From: Lunularia cruciata
Taxonomy: Eukaryota; Streptophyta; Marchantiopsida; Lunulariales; Lunulariaceae
Assembly: GCA_948567375.1 (NCBI GenBank)
Contig: OX419756.1
Span: 61,792,552 to 61,856,551 of the forward strand
Length of the DNA stretch: 64,000 bases
Reading direction: 5' to 3'
The translations under genes and the position numbers were made by a program. Below, piece after piece: positions 36,216 through 46,706 of the stretch. The notes beneath the pieces are model-generated. The model saw only the letters and a list, made by a program, of their open reading frames with translations. It had not been told where the DNA came from and made no database searches. The first letter of the stretch is position 1; each line of letters opens with the position of its first letter.

Positions 36216-36975
36216 TCTCTTGGGTGTGTTCCTATCCTTGGAATATTACATGAGCAAGCATTGATTCAAAGTAGGAGTCAAGACTTTTTTTTGAGCTTGG
36301 TTTGGTGGAAATCTCACATGGAGAGTATGCTTCAGCCATAATGAAGGCATCCAAGAAGGATATGCATGGCAACTACATAGATAGGCAAATGTATGTGGAT
36401 TACTATCATATCAACCAATAGATTAGTATTGATTGTGTCATGCTTGCATCAAAAGAGATCTTTGATGCAATTGGATATGAAAAGGTCTTCAATACCTTAG
36501 ATCTTGAAGTAGGATATCATCGATTGCCAGTCAAGAAGGAAAACAAGTCCAAGACAATATCTTTGGCTATTGATCTTCACAAGATGGATGTACTGTATTA
36601 GTGGCAATTCTGATTATGTGGGTGGAAGAATGCATTTGTTGAGTTCCAAATAAGTAGGAAAAAATTGTAGTAAGATTGAGTCTGCTCAAAGTTTTATTGA
36701 TGACATATTGGTCTATACTACAACCATGGAAGAGCATGAAAGACAATTGTTGGAAGTGTTTGAGAGATTGAGCTCTCATGGACTCAAATAACATCATATG
36801 AAGTGAAGATTCTTCCATGAGTAGGTTGATTATTTAAGTCACACTATCTATCATAGCTGACTTGGTGCTCAAAGGACCAAGGTGGAGATTATTGCATATT
36901 GTTGTGAAATGGACCGCTTAATCATTGTAAAACCAATTTGATCAGGTTTTTATATGGTCTTTCTAAATTTCTATA
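36216..36975 (+). pseudogene. H-family gypsy reverse transcriptase fragment
   Basis: Plus-strand pieces: KKDMHGNYIDRQMYVDYYHINQ, then a FNTLDLEVGYHRLPVKKE-like palm strand, then the FIDDILVYTTTMEEHE catalytic box near 36,690-36,740, and a Gly-His-type thumb. Stops occur near 36,420 and 36,600. It breaks off at about 36,975. Its downstream parts resume at 40,411. Confidence 0.85.
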
Positions 36976-37466
36976 GTCCATATTATGGTGAGACCTTTGA
37001 GTTGAAATTCACCTTTGGCCCATAGGAGTTCTTCTTGAAGGAGAAAAGTTGCATAGACCTTTGTGGTGCTACATACTTTTGTGATGGTGTAAATCTTTGT
37101 GGTGATACAAACCTCCCTGGTTGCAGATCTTTGTGAAGGATATTTCAATACTTACAAGTCCAAATGAGGTTTGCTTTACCTCATTGGAGCTATCTTCTCA
37201 AGGGCTTTCCATAGAAATAAGAATTTTGGTGTTTAGAGCTCTATAATAAAAGTTATAACCATCTAAATACACATTAAGGTTGGAAACTTTTGGGATGACA
37301 CCATGACACCTTTGGCCTAGAAAAAACCTTTGGGTAAGAAAGACCATAGTGCACATTTTGGGGTTGATATATCCATGTTTATAGGTCCAAATTGAGAATG
37401 CTTTATTTTTTTGGAAGTGTCTTGTCAAGGGCTCCATTGACATAAAAAACATGGCATCTAGAGCTA
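36976..37466. other. Unassigned stretch with short local repeats
   Basis: Contains two imperfect copies of a word about 225 bp apart (37,165-37,215 and 37,390-37,445) that resemble part of the copia LTR (CTTCTCAAGGGCTTTCCAT), and short CTTTGTGGTG repeats near 37,055-37,110. No gene. Confidence 0.4.
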
Positions 37467-37753
37467 TGTAACCAAGTTTCTAGAAGGAAGCTTCTAGAAG
37501 CTTCCAACTAGCTTAGCTTGCATGCCAAGTAGGTGGTTCCTAAAAAGCTTCTTGAGAAGCTTCCCAATTAACTTGGCTTGCACTCCAAGAAAGCACTCAA
37601 GGAAGCTTCCTGAGAAGCTTTTCAAGAGCCTTGTATGCTCTTTATATATACCAAAGCCAAAGCTCATGCTAGGCATCCAAATTTTCCCACACTCAAGTAT
37701 TCCAATGTGATCTTCCATTCTCCTATTTCTCTCCTTGGTCTTGGTCTTTTTCA
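37467..37753 (+). repeat. Chromovirus LTR fragment, opposite orientation
   Basis: Same LTR as 41,505-41,930 but reversed. It keeps a four-unit GAAgcTTCtaGAAgcTTC word at 37,487-37,504 and a TTTATATATACC box near 37,640. Its first part is deleted. Confidence 0.75.
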
Positions 37754-38612
37754 TGCATCCTTTTGTTCTATTGTTATGTTTAATGAGTTCTCCTCCTTCT
37801 TTGGACTTTTAAAATGATTCTTAAAGTGACCAAGATTATTGCAATTCCAACACATAATTAATTTACATACTTCCTTGCAACTTGTTGATTCACTTCTCTT
37901 CCAATGCATAATTTCTTTATATTCTTCCTTGCAACCGTTGATTTTCTTCTCTTCCTTGACTATGAACTCATGGAAGATTTTTTCTTGTACTCTCAACAAA
38001 TAGTACCACATTTGAAAATTCTGAAAAATATGTCTATAGATATCTTTATTGAGAATCAAGTCTCATATACTATCAAACTTGAGATCACTTGATCCTAATA
38101 AATTATTCATTATTGTGGCTATTTCTTGCTGACTATCAGATAATGAAGATAATAGCAGCAATGCTTAAACTTCATCATCAAAATTGATCTTCATAGATTG
38201 GATTCTTGAAGTGATTGACTTGAAATCATTCAAGTAATCTTGAACTGATGCACCTTCTTTCATCCTTATGTTGATTAATTAGCAAATCAAGTATATCTTG
38301 TTTAAGGCTGAAGGTCTCTAATACATATTTTATAATATCTTAATCAACCCATGAGTGGTCTTCTCATGGACAAGGTTGTATGCACATTTCTTTCCAATTT
38401 CAATCTGACCATGCCCAAGGCTTATCAATCTAGAAGCTTCCAATCAATTTTTTCTATCTTTTTGGCTTTTCTACCTCAAGAGGTAGGTGTGGCCTCTTCT
38501 TATATTCTCAATTTGTATCTTCCAAAAATCCTTACCATTGAACACATCAATTTTGACTTTTCTATCTTCTACCATCTTTCTCCTTGCTCTCCAAAACCAA
38601 TGCTCAAATACC
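37754..38612 (-). pseudogene. Ty1/copia gag fragment
   Basis: The ORF at 38,059-37,751 carries CWNCNNLGHFKNHF, a CCHC zinc knuckle whose last Cys is Phe, preceded by a Lys/Glu-rich arm. Weaker gag-like pieces extend to about 38,600. Confidence 0.75.
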
Positions 38613-38910
38613 ACTTGTTGTGAGAAATCAAATTGGATTGAGAGAACAATTAATAAAATTTTAGCTATTCTATGAGCAAAAAATCATTCATCAATCTAGT
38701 AAGGAGAAGCATGCATAGAATTTACACAAATTTTACTTTAGCATCTTCTACCATTTTTCCACTCTCTCTCCAAAACAAACATTCTAATACCACTTGTTTT
38801 GAGAAATCAAATTGGATTGAGAATGAAAAACAAGTCTGGCTATTCTATGAGAAAAAAATCATTCATCAATCTAGTAAGGAGAAGCATGCATAGAAATTGC
38901 ATAAATTTCA
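38613..38910. repeat. Tandem duplication of a copia LTR end (period about 178 bp)
   Basis: CCACTTGTTGTGAGAAATCA at about 38,610 recurs near 38,790, and both run on to AGAAGCATGCATAGAA. The word matches the LTR end at 8,778-8,900. Confidence 0.8.
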
Positions 38911-38980
38911 TGGGGTTTGGCCAACATCTGCTTATGTCCATGAATGAATAGGATTTCATTCATTCAAGAAGTGTGAAAAA

Positions 38981-39225
38981 TCTCAACTAAACTCCAACTC
39001 TACAATGTTTATATACACTTGCACTTTTCATCCTTATCTAGTTTTGGAATGTGTGGTGCCAATTGGTCTTGCATCTAGATTGGTATCTTATCATGTTTTG
39101 GAATGTGTGGTGCAAATTAATCAATTGGTGGTGCAAGACCAATTGGCACCACACATTCCCAAACTAGATAAGGGATGACAATTGCAAGTGTATATAAATA
39201 TTGTAGAGTTGGTGTTTAGTTGAGA
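38981..39225. repeat. Large inverted repeat of copia LTR sequence (arms about 93 bp)
   Basis: 38,981-39,073 is repeated in reverse at 39,132-39,225 with few differences, separated by about 58 bp. It is the GGAATGTGTGGTGCCAATTG part of the copia LTR in head-to-head form. Confidence 0.85.
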
Positions 39226-39239
39226 TTTTTCTTAGCTTC

Positions 39240-39740
39240 AAGTCACCTAGATAGAGCGGCAAAACTATGGTGGCAATTCTAGGCAGAGCAAACTCAATGA
39301 AAATTTGTTGCTCAAATTTTAACATGAGAACACTTTAAGAGTGTGGTCATTGGGCAAATCCAAGCTATGAAGGATGCATGTGGTGTGGGAAACCGATTGG
39401 TAGAATTGATAGATCAATTCAATGAGAACTTACATTTCTTAATTCCAAGACACCATGATGTTGATTCCAAACATACAAGAAGGTGAAGCTTTGGATTGGT
39501 TTGTGAGAGGTTCAAATTTAGCAACAAATTGGATACAACCATGTGCAAACCTAAACATCTCAAAGAACCCATGCAAATGAGTCCTTTGTTATTATAAATT
39601 GGTCTTGACCTAGACCTTCACAAAACTTGTAAACACACCAAGCATGGATCGACGAGCCAACGCAATGGAGATTGATGCAATAGAGACCAATAGAGACCAC
39701 TTGGCATGGCAAACCAACAATGGTTATGATAAAATCATGG
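39240..39740 (+). pseudogene. Gypsy gag-like fragment
   Basis: Plus-strand pieces read as a capsid-type Gag (LDRAAKLWWQF near 39,250, later a Glu/Gly region near 39,480). Frames change often. Family unclear: it could belong to the chromovirus or to H. Confidence 0.5.
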
Positions 39741-40185
39741 TTGCTTTTATTGTTGTCAAATTTGTTTTAAGTGTGGAGTTTGATTAATTATGGAAATGCT
39801 TTACAAAACAAATATCCTACATGAATGTTGAAGAGTCAATAATAGACAAATCTTTGATAGGACTGTAGAAGTGTAAGCACGGGATAGATCTTCAAATTAC
39901 AATATTCAATATATGGAATGCAGAAAAAGATAGTTCAGATCATGACCGATTTCTCTATGAATACAAATGTATTTGAGATATGCCTTATCTTGTTGGAAAT
40001 GTCTTCTCAAGGGCTTTCCATAGACATCAAGATCATAGAAAAGATCTTGAAATTTGGTATAATATCTAAGGGGATTGTGGGAGCTGTAGGATTGCATGTG
40101 GGATCAGCTATGGGACTTGCAATGGCTCCCATGGGATTCTACTATGGGGTATCAAGATTCCACTATGAAAATAGCTCTTGTGGAA
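39741..40185 (+). repeat. Copia LTR fragment, plus orientation
   Basis: Similar in order to 50,830-51,680 (GTGTGGAGTTTGATTAATT, then CTTCTCAAGGGCTTTCCATA, then the GGGAGCT-rich units) without the 51,070-51,400 insertion. Confidence 0.7.
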
Positions 40186-40410
40186 ATGTATCCTATAGGA
40201 AGTTGCGGGAATGGTCCCACTTGCAAAACATTGTGAGGTGACATGTATCAATTGGTACCAAACAATCTATGCAAAACCAATTGGAATGGAACAAACAATC
40301 TATGCGAGATGCATCAACAATTGCATGTATCAATTTGGTACTAATTGATACATGTCACCTCACAAAGTTTTGCAAGTGGGACCATTCCCACAACTTCCTA
40401 TAGGATACAT
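40186..40410. repeat. Second inverted repeat of copia LTR sequence (arms about 74 bp)
   Basis: 40,186-40,259 reappears reversed at 40,337-40,410 (for example CCTATAGGAAGTTG versus CAACTTCCTATAGG). The spacer is about 77 bp. The H-family RNase H resumes at the next base. Confidence 0.85.
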
Positions 40411-41504
40411 GTCCACATGATGCGGGGAAGGAGTTTGTGGTGGCCTATGCTAGTCGCTCCAACAATTCAGTGGACGCAAAGTATAGTTCATATGAAGGAG
40501 AGTGCTTTGCAACAATATGGGCAATAGAACATTTCCAATGTTACCTATTTGGTAACCCCTTCACTCTCATCATTGATCATCAGCCACTGAAGTGGTTGAT
40601 GTACTTTGACAAGCTTTCAAGGAAGCTTGCACGGTGGGCTTTGATTTTACAAGAGTATGATTTCATGGTTATTCACAAACCTAGAGTGGTGACCATGATA
40701 CAAATGGGTTGAGTAGAAACCCATGTCTCAGCTAGTGAGACCAGATCCAAGAGATAGATGAGGAGATGGTGAGACAGATGAGTAGATGGTGCTAGGTTGG
40801 CATGCATCTGCCTTTCTTTATATATTTTTTGAGGCTTTGTTGGTATCTCTCTCATCGCATACAGTAGGAGTTCTTGAGGTCACAGATCCAAAGAGTGGAG
40901 ATAGTGGTACAGTTCAACAAGACATTCATGATGGTGTCTTAGTGGTAGACTATCTTTGCACTAGTGTTGTGGGTGGCACAGTTGGAGCCAAGGAGAGAGA
41001 CAATGTTCTTTAGCAAGCTATGCAGTTCAGATTGGAGGGCAGACACCTTCTTTGTGTATGGGAGGATGGTAGAGAAAGAGTAGTACCACTTCCATCTCAG
41101 AGGCCATAGTTGGTCTGTCATGCTCATGAGAAGCTAGGTCATTTTGGAGTAAAGCATACATATATCTTGCTCTATATTCATTATTGGTGGCACGGTATGT
41201 AGACCAACGTATAATATTTTGTTGTGAGATGTGTGATTTGTGACCAAGTTAGAGCATCATTTAATGCTCCTATGCCACAATTACACCCATTACCTATCAT
41301 GGGGTTGGGATATTGCTAGATTTTGGACTTTGTTGGACCTTTATCGTTGATTGTGAGACATCATCGATATGTTTTGGTGATGGTGGAGTACTTCTCCAAG
41401 TGGATTGAGTTTGAGTGGCACTTCCTAGAGAGTCTAGTGAAGGGACAACTTACTTGTTCTTGGATTGAGTTCTTAGTCATTTTGGTGCACTAGTTGAGAT
41501 TTTG
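40411..41504 (+). pseudogene. H-family gypsy RNase H and integrase N-terminal part
   Basis: The ORF 40,437-40,712 reads MVAYASRSNNSVDAKYSSYE and continues with the IDHQPLKWLM motif and FMVIHKPRVV, all RNase H. Later pieces give the integrase zinc domain (GHFGVKHTY near 41,140; CVICDQVRASF near 41,230) and the start of the catalytic core (FSKWIEF near 41,395). At 41,504 the reading is cut by the full-length chromovirus and resumes at 47,133. Confidence 0.88.
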
Positions 41505-41930
41505 TGTAAAAGACCGTGATCGAGGAGAGAAATAGGAGAATGGAAGCTCACATTGGGACACTTGAATGATGGAAAACTCTGAATGCCTAGCATGAGCTTT
41601 GGCTCTTGTATTTATAGGGATCATACAAGGCTCTTGAAAAGCTTCTTAAGAAGCTTCCTTGAACCACTGTCTTGGAGTGCAAGCTAAGTTAATTAAGAAG
41701 CTTCTCATGAAGCTTCCTTCTAGAAGTTGCTTACTTGGCATGCAAGCTAAGCTAGTTGGAACCTTCTAGAAGCTTCCTTCTAGTAGCTACTTACTTGAGG
41801 TGCAAGCTAAGCTAGCTGGGAAGCCTCCCAAGAAGCTTCTTAGATACTTTTGGAATATTCCAGGCTAATTTGTCTTATTTTCTACTTTGTTAGCCCTACT
41901 AAATTTGACGCTAAAATCTATATTGTTATA
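41505..41930 (-). repeat. 3' LTR of the chromovirus
   Basis: 426 bp. Terminal bases on the minus strand are TA...CA: the first TGT has become TAT. TATA-type box CCTATAAATACAAG at 41,606-41,619. Four-unit GAAccTTCtaGAAgcTTC word at 41,759-41,776. Confidence 0.93.
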
Positions 41931-41947
41931 TATTCTCCCACCACTAG
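41931..41947 (-). promoter_or_regulatory. Polypurine tract of the chromovirus
   Basis: Minus strand AGTGGTGGGAGAATA directly before the 3' LTR. This is the expected primer site for plus-strand DNA synthesis. Confidence 0.75.
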
Positions 41948-42100
41948 TTGGTGACATCCTTGCCTCCATTGAAGCTTCAAACTCCTAGATGGCCATTTGT
42001 GCATTCTGGAGGTGAGAAAGAGGTTCCCATGTGGCATCATGAAGGAGGTACTCTTTCCAAAGGACCTTGTATTCTGTATGTTGTTGGCATCCTTGTGTGA
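41945..42100 (-). pseudogene. Chromodomain at the integrase C-terminus
   Basis: In one minus-strand frame: EYKVLWKEYLLHDATWEPLS, with the aromatic Trp and the ATWEP motif of chromodomains, then HLQNAQMAI, a stop and EFEA. Chromodomains of plant chromoviruses steer integration to heterochromatin. It lies out of frame with the upstream integrase ORF. Confidence 0.8.
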
Positions 42101-43470
42101 ATGTGGCAACGTGAAAGGTATGATTAACTTTTCACTCCTCATGATCATTGATAGGGATGGGAAGAGGAGGAGATTAGACACAAGAAGAAAAAGAAGATGG
42201 GTTAAGAACAAAGGGTTTCAACTTGAAAATGTGAAAGATAGGGTGGATGCGCATATGACAAGGTAAGGCAAGTTGATAAGCAATAGGAGAGATGATTTGT
42301 GACCTCAAAGGGTCCTATCCAATTAGAGGCAAGTTTACAAACTAGGGTATCAAGTGGGAGGGATAGGTTACTAGAGGATATCATGACTTTATCACCGACT
42401 TCAAAGGTGAGATCATGATGATAGTGGTCTGCATATTGTTTTTGACAATTTTGAGCAACAAGGAGGTGAGATTTGGCTTGTTGGAGGGATTGGGATATAG
42501 TGGTCAAGAAGGTTGAAGTATGAGGGACCTGAGATGGAGGAGTAGTAAGAAGAGAATCAGGAACAAGTGGATCTTGGCCAAAATTGAGAAAGAAGGAAGA
42601 AAATCCGGTGCTTGCATGTTTGGAATTATTGTAGGCAAATTTTGCAACTGTAAGACATTCATCCCAATTGGTATGGTGTACATTGACAAAGGCATGCAAC
42701 ATATCCTCCAAGTTACAATTTGTACTTTTGGTTTGTCCATCAGTTTGAGGATGATAGGCCGTGGACAAAGCAAGCTTGGTGTCGTGTATTTAGAAGAGTG
42801 CTTGCCAAAACTTTCGTGAATCATGGATCATGGTCGGAGATGAGTATACGTGGCATCCCATGATGCTTGAAGACATTGTTTAAGTAGGGTGCTAAGGTTG
42901 GAGCATCCATGTTATCAAAGGTTGGTGCCAAGTGGATATGTTTATTAAGCTTATCCACAATACCATGATTGTTGTGTGTCCTTGCTTTGCGTGGGGTAAG
43001 GATGTGCTTAGATCCAAGCTCACGTATTTCTATCAAGTAGATGGAATGATAAGTGGTTGAAGGAGTCTACTCGTCTTTTGGTTGATGGCCTTGTTACATT
43101 GGCAGCTCCCACACAATCAAACAAACTCTCAAACATCTCATGTCATGTTGGGCTACCACCATTGGCGTTGGAGAGTACCCAAGGTCTTATCCACACCCAT
43201 GTGCCCAACTATTGGTAAATCATGGGCTTCTTGAAGGTGTACAAGTTGGAGATCACCTTTGGCTAGAACATAGATCTGGTCCTCATGGAATAGGAGGCCT
43301 TCCTTGAAGGAGAAGGTGTTGTACTCCTTGTCACTTGTTGTAAGACAACCATTTACCACTAGGAAGAAGGGATCTTGTTGTAGAGCTGACAAAAACTTGT
43401 TTTGGGCCTTGGAGTCAATTGATATCATTGTAATTGCTACCGTGATGAGAGGAAGAGACTTCAAATCAGG
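42101..43470 (-). pseudogene. Chromovirus integrase
   Basis: The zinc domain piece (HLQEAHDLPIVGHMGVDKT at 43,464-43,153) is followed by core pieces at 43,036-42,821 and 42,768-42,202 (STAYHPQTDGQTKSTNC). The third catalytic Glu expected in the DGQTE motif is Lys. The C-terminal module GDKVMISSSNL ... LASNWIGPFEV is visible. Several frameshifts. Confidence 0.9.
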
Positions 43471-44812
43471 TCACCATGATAGATCATCAGGGATGACTTG
43501 GAACCGACTTGGTTTGTACTCAAGTTTGATGTCAAACAATTGCAGTTGTTCCTCCCATTGACAATGTTGACTACATGTATTCCAAGTGTAAGGTCTACAA
43601 TAATGGTTTGTGATCAGTTTGCATGAGCACTTGTTTCCCCCAAGAGATAATGCCTCCATACTTTGGTGGCATATACCATAGCAAGTTGTTCTTATTTTTG
43701 AGCAAAGTAATTTCTTTCAGCCATATTTAGTCAACAAGACACAAAGGCAGTAGGATGTAGTCCATCTAGGAATCCCTATTGTAACACGGCTCCAATTGCA
43801 AAGTTAGAAGCATTAAAATCAACCACACATGGTAGTTGAGGATCATACGGTTGAAGGATGGGTTTTGAAGACACCATATGTTTCAACTTCTGGAATGCTT
43901 CTTTGTGCTTGGTGGTCTATTGGAAGCTTGAGCTCTTCCCCAAGAGGTCAATCAATGGTGCAGTCACATGAGCATAATAATGAATGAACCGTCGGTAAAA
44001 ACTGGCCAATCCATGAAATGCTCATACTTTTATAGCATCCTTTGAAGTAGGCCAATCAGTAATGGCCTTGATTTTTTCCTCTTCCATCTTGATCCACTTT
44101 TATGAGATCTTGTGACCCAAGAAGGTAACTTCCTTTTTCCAAAAGGCACACTTCAACTTCTTGCAGTAAAAAATTTCCATTGTTTTAGTCACCTTAGGAC
44201 TTCTTGGACATGATTCACATGTTCTACCTCTATCTTGCTATAGATTAAGATATCATCCAAAAACACCACCATGTACCAATCCAATAGTCTATCCAACACC
44301 CAATGCATCTAACCCATGAAGACCGCTGGAGCATGAATGAGCTCAAAAGGTAGAACTCTCCACTCAAAATGCCCATACCTTGTGCAAAAGGTAGTCTTTT
44401 GCATATCTTCCTTATCAATGGAGATTTGCCAATAGCCACTATGAAGATCCAGTTTGGAAAAGAATCTTGCTTTGCTCAATTGATCAAGCAAGTCATCAAT
44501 CCAAGGCAAGGGATATGAATTCTTCACTGTTTGTTTATTGAGCCCACGATAATCAATATAGAAATGAAGTCCTCCATCCTTCTTTGGAACAAATAGTACT
44601 AGTGCTCTCCAAGGACATGTACTATGTCATATAAATTCCTTCTCCAACAACTTTGTAGGTGTTATTTGCAACTGTCCCAACTCCTTTGGTGAGAGCCTAT
44701 AGATTGGTCTACTCATTGAAGTACTTCCTAGCAATAACTCAATCTTGAAAGGCATACCACGATTGGAGGATAATCCCTTTGGCAGAACATCCGGAACCAC
44801 GTTAACAAACTC
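43471..44812 (-). pseudogene. Chromovirus reverse transcriptase and RNase H
   Basis: RT pieces: [20 protein letters not shown] near 44,590-44,530, [30 protein letters not shown] (44,527-44,309), and a FLDD catalytic box near 44,240, which is out of frame with its neighbours. RNase H remnants extend to 43,471 (YTWNTCSQHCQWEEQLQLFDI). Frameshifted and stopped. Confidence 0.9.
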
Positions 44813-45470
44813 TTAAACTATCTGATCAACCCTTGCTTGATGAGGCTCTTGGCTCTCCTCAGATTGTCCTTGTGCAATCAGCTTGGTCCACACTGCAAAA
44901 ATAGACCTATCTTCCTCCAAAGCTTGCTCTATGGTTGTTTCATTAACAAACTTCCCATCCAGGGACTCAACTCTCTTTAAAGCCTGCCCCATGGTTGCCT
45001 TCCTAGCAAACTTCCCATCTTGGGGCTCCTCTCCCTTCAAGGCATGCTCCATGGCTACCCTCTCAACCAACTTCCCATCTTGGGACTGATTATTCTTAGG
45101 TGTCTTACTCAAAGGAGCCAAACAACCTAATCAGATATCCATACCTTGGTGTTGTACTTGAATTTGTTGTGGGATCCAATCAAATTGAACCTTATGATGT
45201 TCAAACCAAGGTAGTCCTAGAATGACATCATAATGTAGAGGTGCTACTACAAACCTTATACACTCCAAATACTCCTTCCCAATTTTAAAAGTAAAAAGAT
45301 ATGAGGTATGGAATGCATAACCCTTTCTACCATCCACCATCATCAATCTTCTTCAAATCATTGGCTTGATACTACTACTAATTCCTTTGCTGCTTGCATA
45401 GATATGAAATTCTTTGAACTTCCAAAATCAACCAAAATCTTACAACCCTGATTAAATATTGTACCTTGCA
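44813..45470 (-). pseudogene. Chromovirus protease and linker
   Basis: Protease motif KILVDFGSSKNFIS near 45,450-45,405: the catalytic Asp is followed by Phe-Gly rather than Ser/Thr-Gly. The end motif is VILGLPWFEHHKVQFDW (45,346-45,131). The linker 45,121-44,813 contains three imperfect DGKFV...EQAL repeats of about 20 residues. Confidence 0.85.
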
Positions 45471-45619
45471 AGTGAAGCAAACTTGTATAGGGCAAGCTTT
45501 CAATCCTATTGGAACTAATCAAGCTCCTAGTAGGTGGCTCAAAATCTCCTACTAGGATTCCTTGTTTCCTTGATCATTCTATTCCACAAACTCTATCTGG
45601 GCAACTTGTCAAGGTCGTC

Positions 45620-46300
45620 TATTCTTGGCTGGACATTCAGCAATGCAATGTCCAACTTGGCGACAATAAAAATAACCTCTATTTTGTTGTAATCTTTCTC
45701 TATCCATTGTACCAAGTGGGCTCTATTAGATAGCATCAATCTTCATTGGTACCGGTTCCTCCACTTGTGCATAGTGTATTGGTAGGCTTTGCATAGGTCA
45801 AGGTCAAGACCAAATTGTTGCAACCAAGGAATCAAAGCGCTCAGCCAATTGCATGGCTTCTTCTATATTTTGTGGTTCCCGCATGGTCACCTCCAATTTG
45901 GTTGTGCCTTCAATCCCTGCACAAATTGATCCAGAACTTCACCTTCTTGTATATCTAGAATTTGCATGGTGGTATTTTGAAATTGTATGATATAGCTCTT
46001 TATAGAGCCAATTTGCTTGAACTCCGCCAGTTTATCTCGTGCATTTATAGTTTGAAATTGACCAAGTATTGTATCTTGAATTCTGCCCATGTCAAAATTG
46101 GTACAAAAATGTGTTGTTCAGCTCGCTCCACTCAAAATTTCCACCAGAGTTTTTCCACACCATACAATTGGCTAGAAGCCAAGAGAATCTATTTTTGTTC
46201 ATCTTGAAGGTTGGTGGCTTCAAAATAACATTTGCAATCAAATACAAAATTCTCCATTGTTCCCAAAAGATTCTTACCTTCAAACACCTTGGGTTTGGAA
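45620..46300 (-). pseudogene. Chromovirus gag
   Basis: Capsid pieces 46,283-46,092 and 46,090-45,887 (GRIQDTILGQFQTIN, then a Gly-Ser-Tyr stretch typical of retrotransposon Gag). The zinc knuckle near 45,680-45,640 reads YFYCRQVGHCIAEC, with the first Cys of CCHC changed to Tyr. Confidence 0.85.
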
Positions 46301-46679
46301 ATTGGATGTGATCTTCTCCATCTCAAACTGGTGCTCTCTCTTTATGTTCTTGTTGTTATTGCTCTTGTTCATCCAACAATGGAGTAAGATGCTCAATTTG
46401 TTGCTACATCGCAAGGATAACATCCGGTATTACCGCCATAACTACTACTCTATCCCACTACTCTCAATTTATCTAATTGATTAACATATAGATGCAACAT
46501 GTCCACCGGTCTCTGTAAGTTACAATCGGACTTATCAAGGGTTCCTCAAAGAGGTTGATCATATGCAAAAAATCTTACCCAAAGCACAAGGTGATGAATT
46601 GGGTGAAATGATGCTTGGGTAATAGACATGAAAATCCTAATAGTTTGGCAGAAGTAGATTTGGTGGTCCATAAATTCCA

Positions 46680-46705
46680 TCCATCCCGTTCTTACTCTAA
46701 AACCA
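46680..46705 (-). promoter_or_regulatory. Primer-binding site of the chromovirus
   Basis: One base after the 5' LTR the minus strand reads TGGTTTTAGAGTAAG. Plant elements primed by initiator tRNA-Met have TGGTATCAGAG at this place; two of 11 bases differ here. Confidence 0.75.
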
Positions 46706-46706
46706 A

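Noticed and set aside
37055-37110. Short CTTTGTGGTG repeats as a possible array
   Set aside because: Only three or four irregular units; no CRISPR-like repeat/spacer structure, and the host is a plant.
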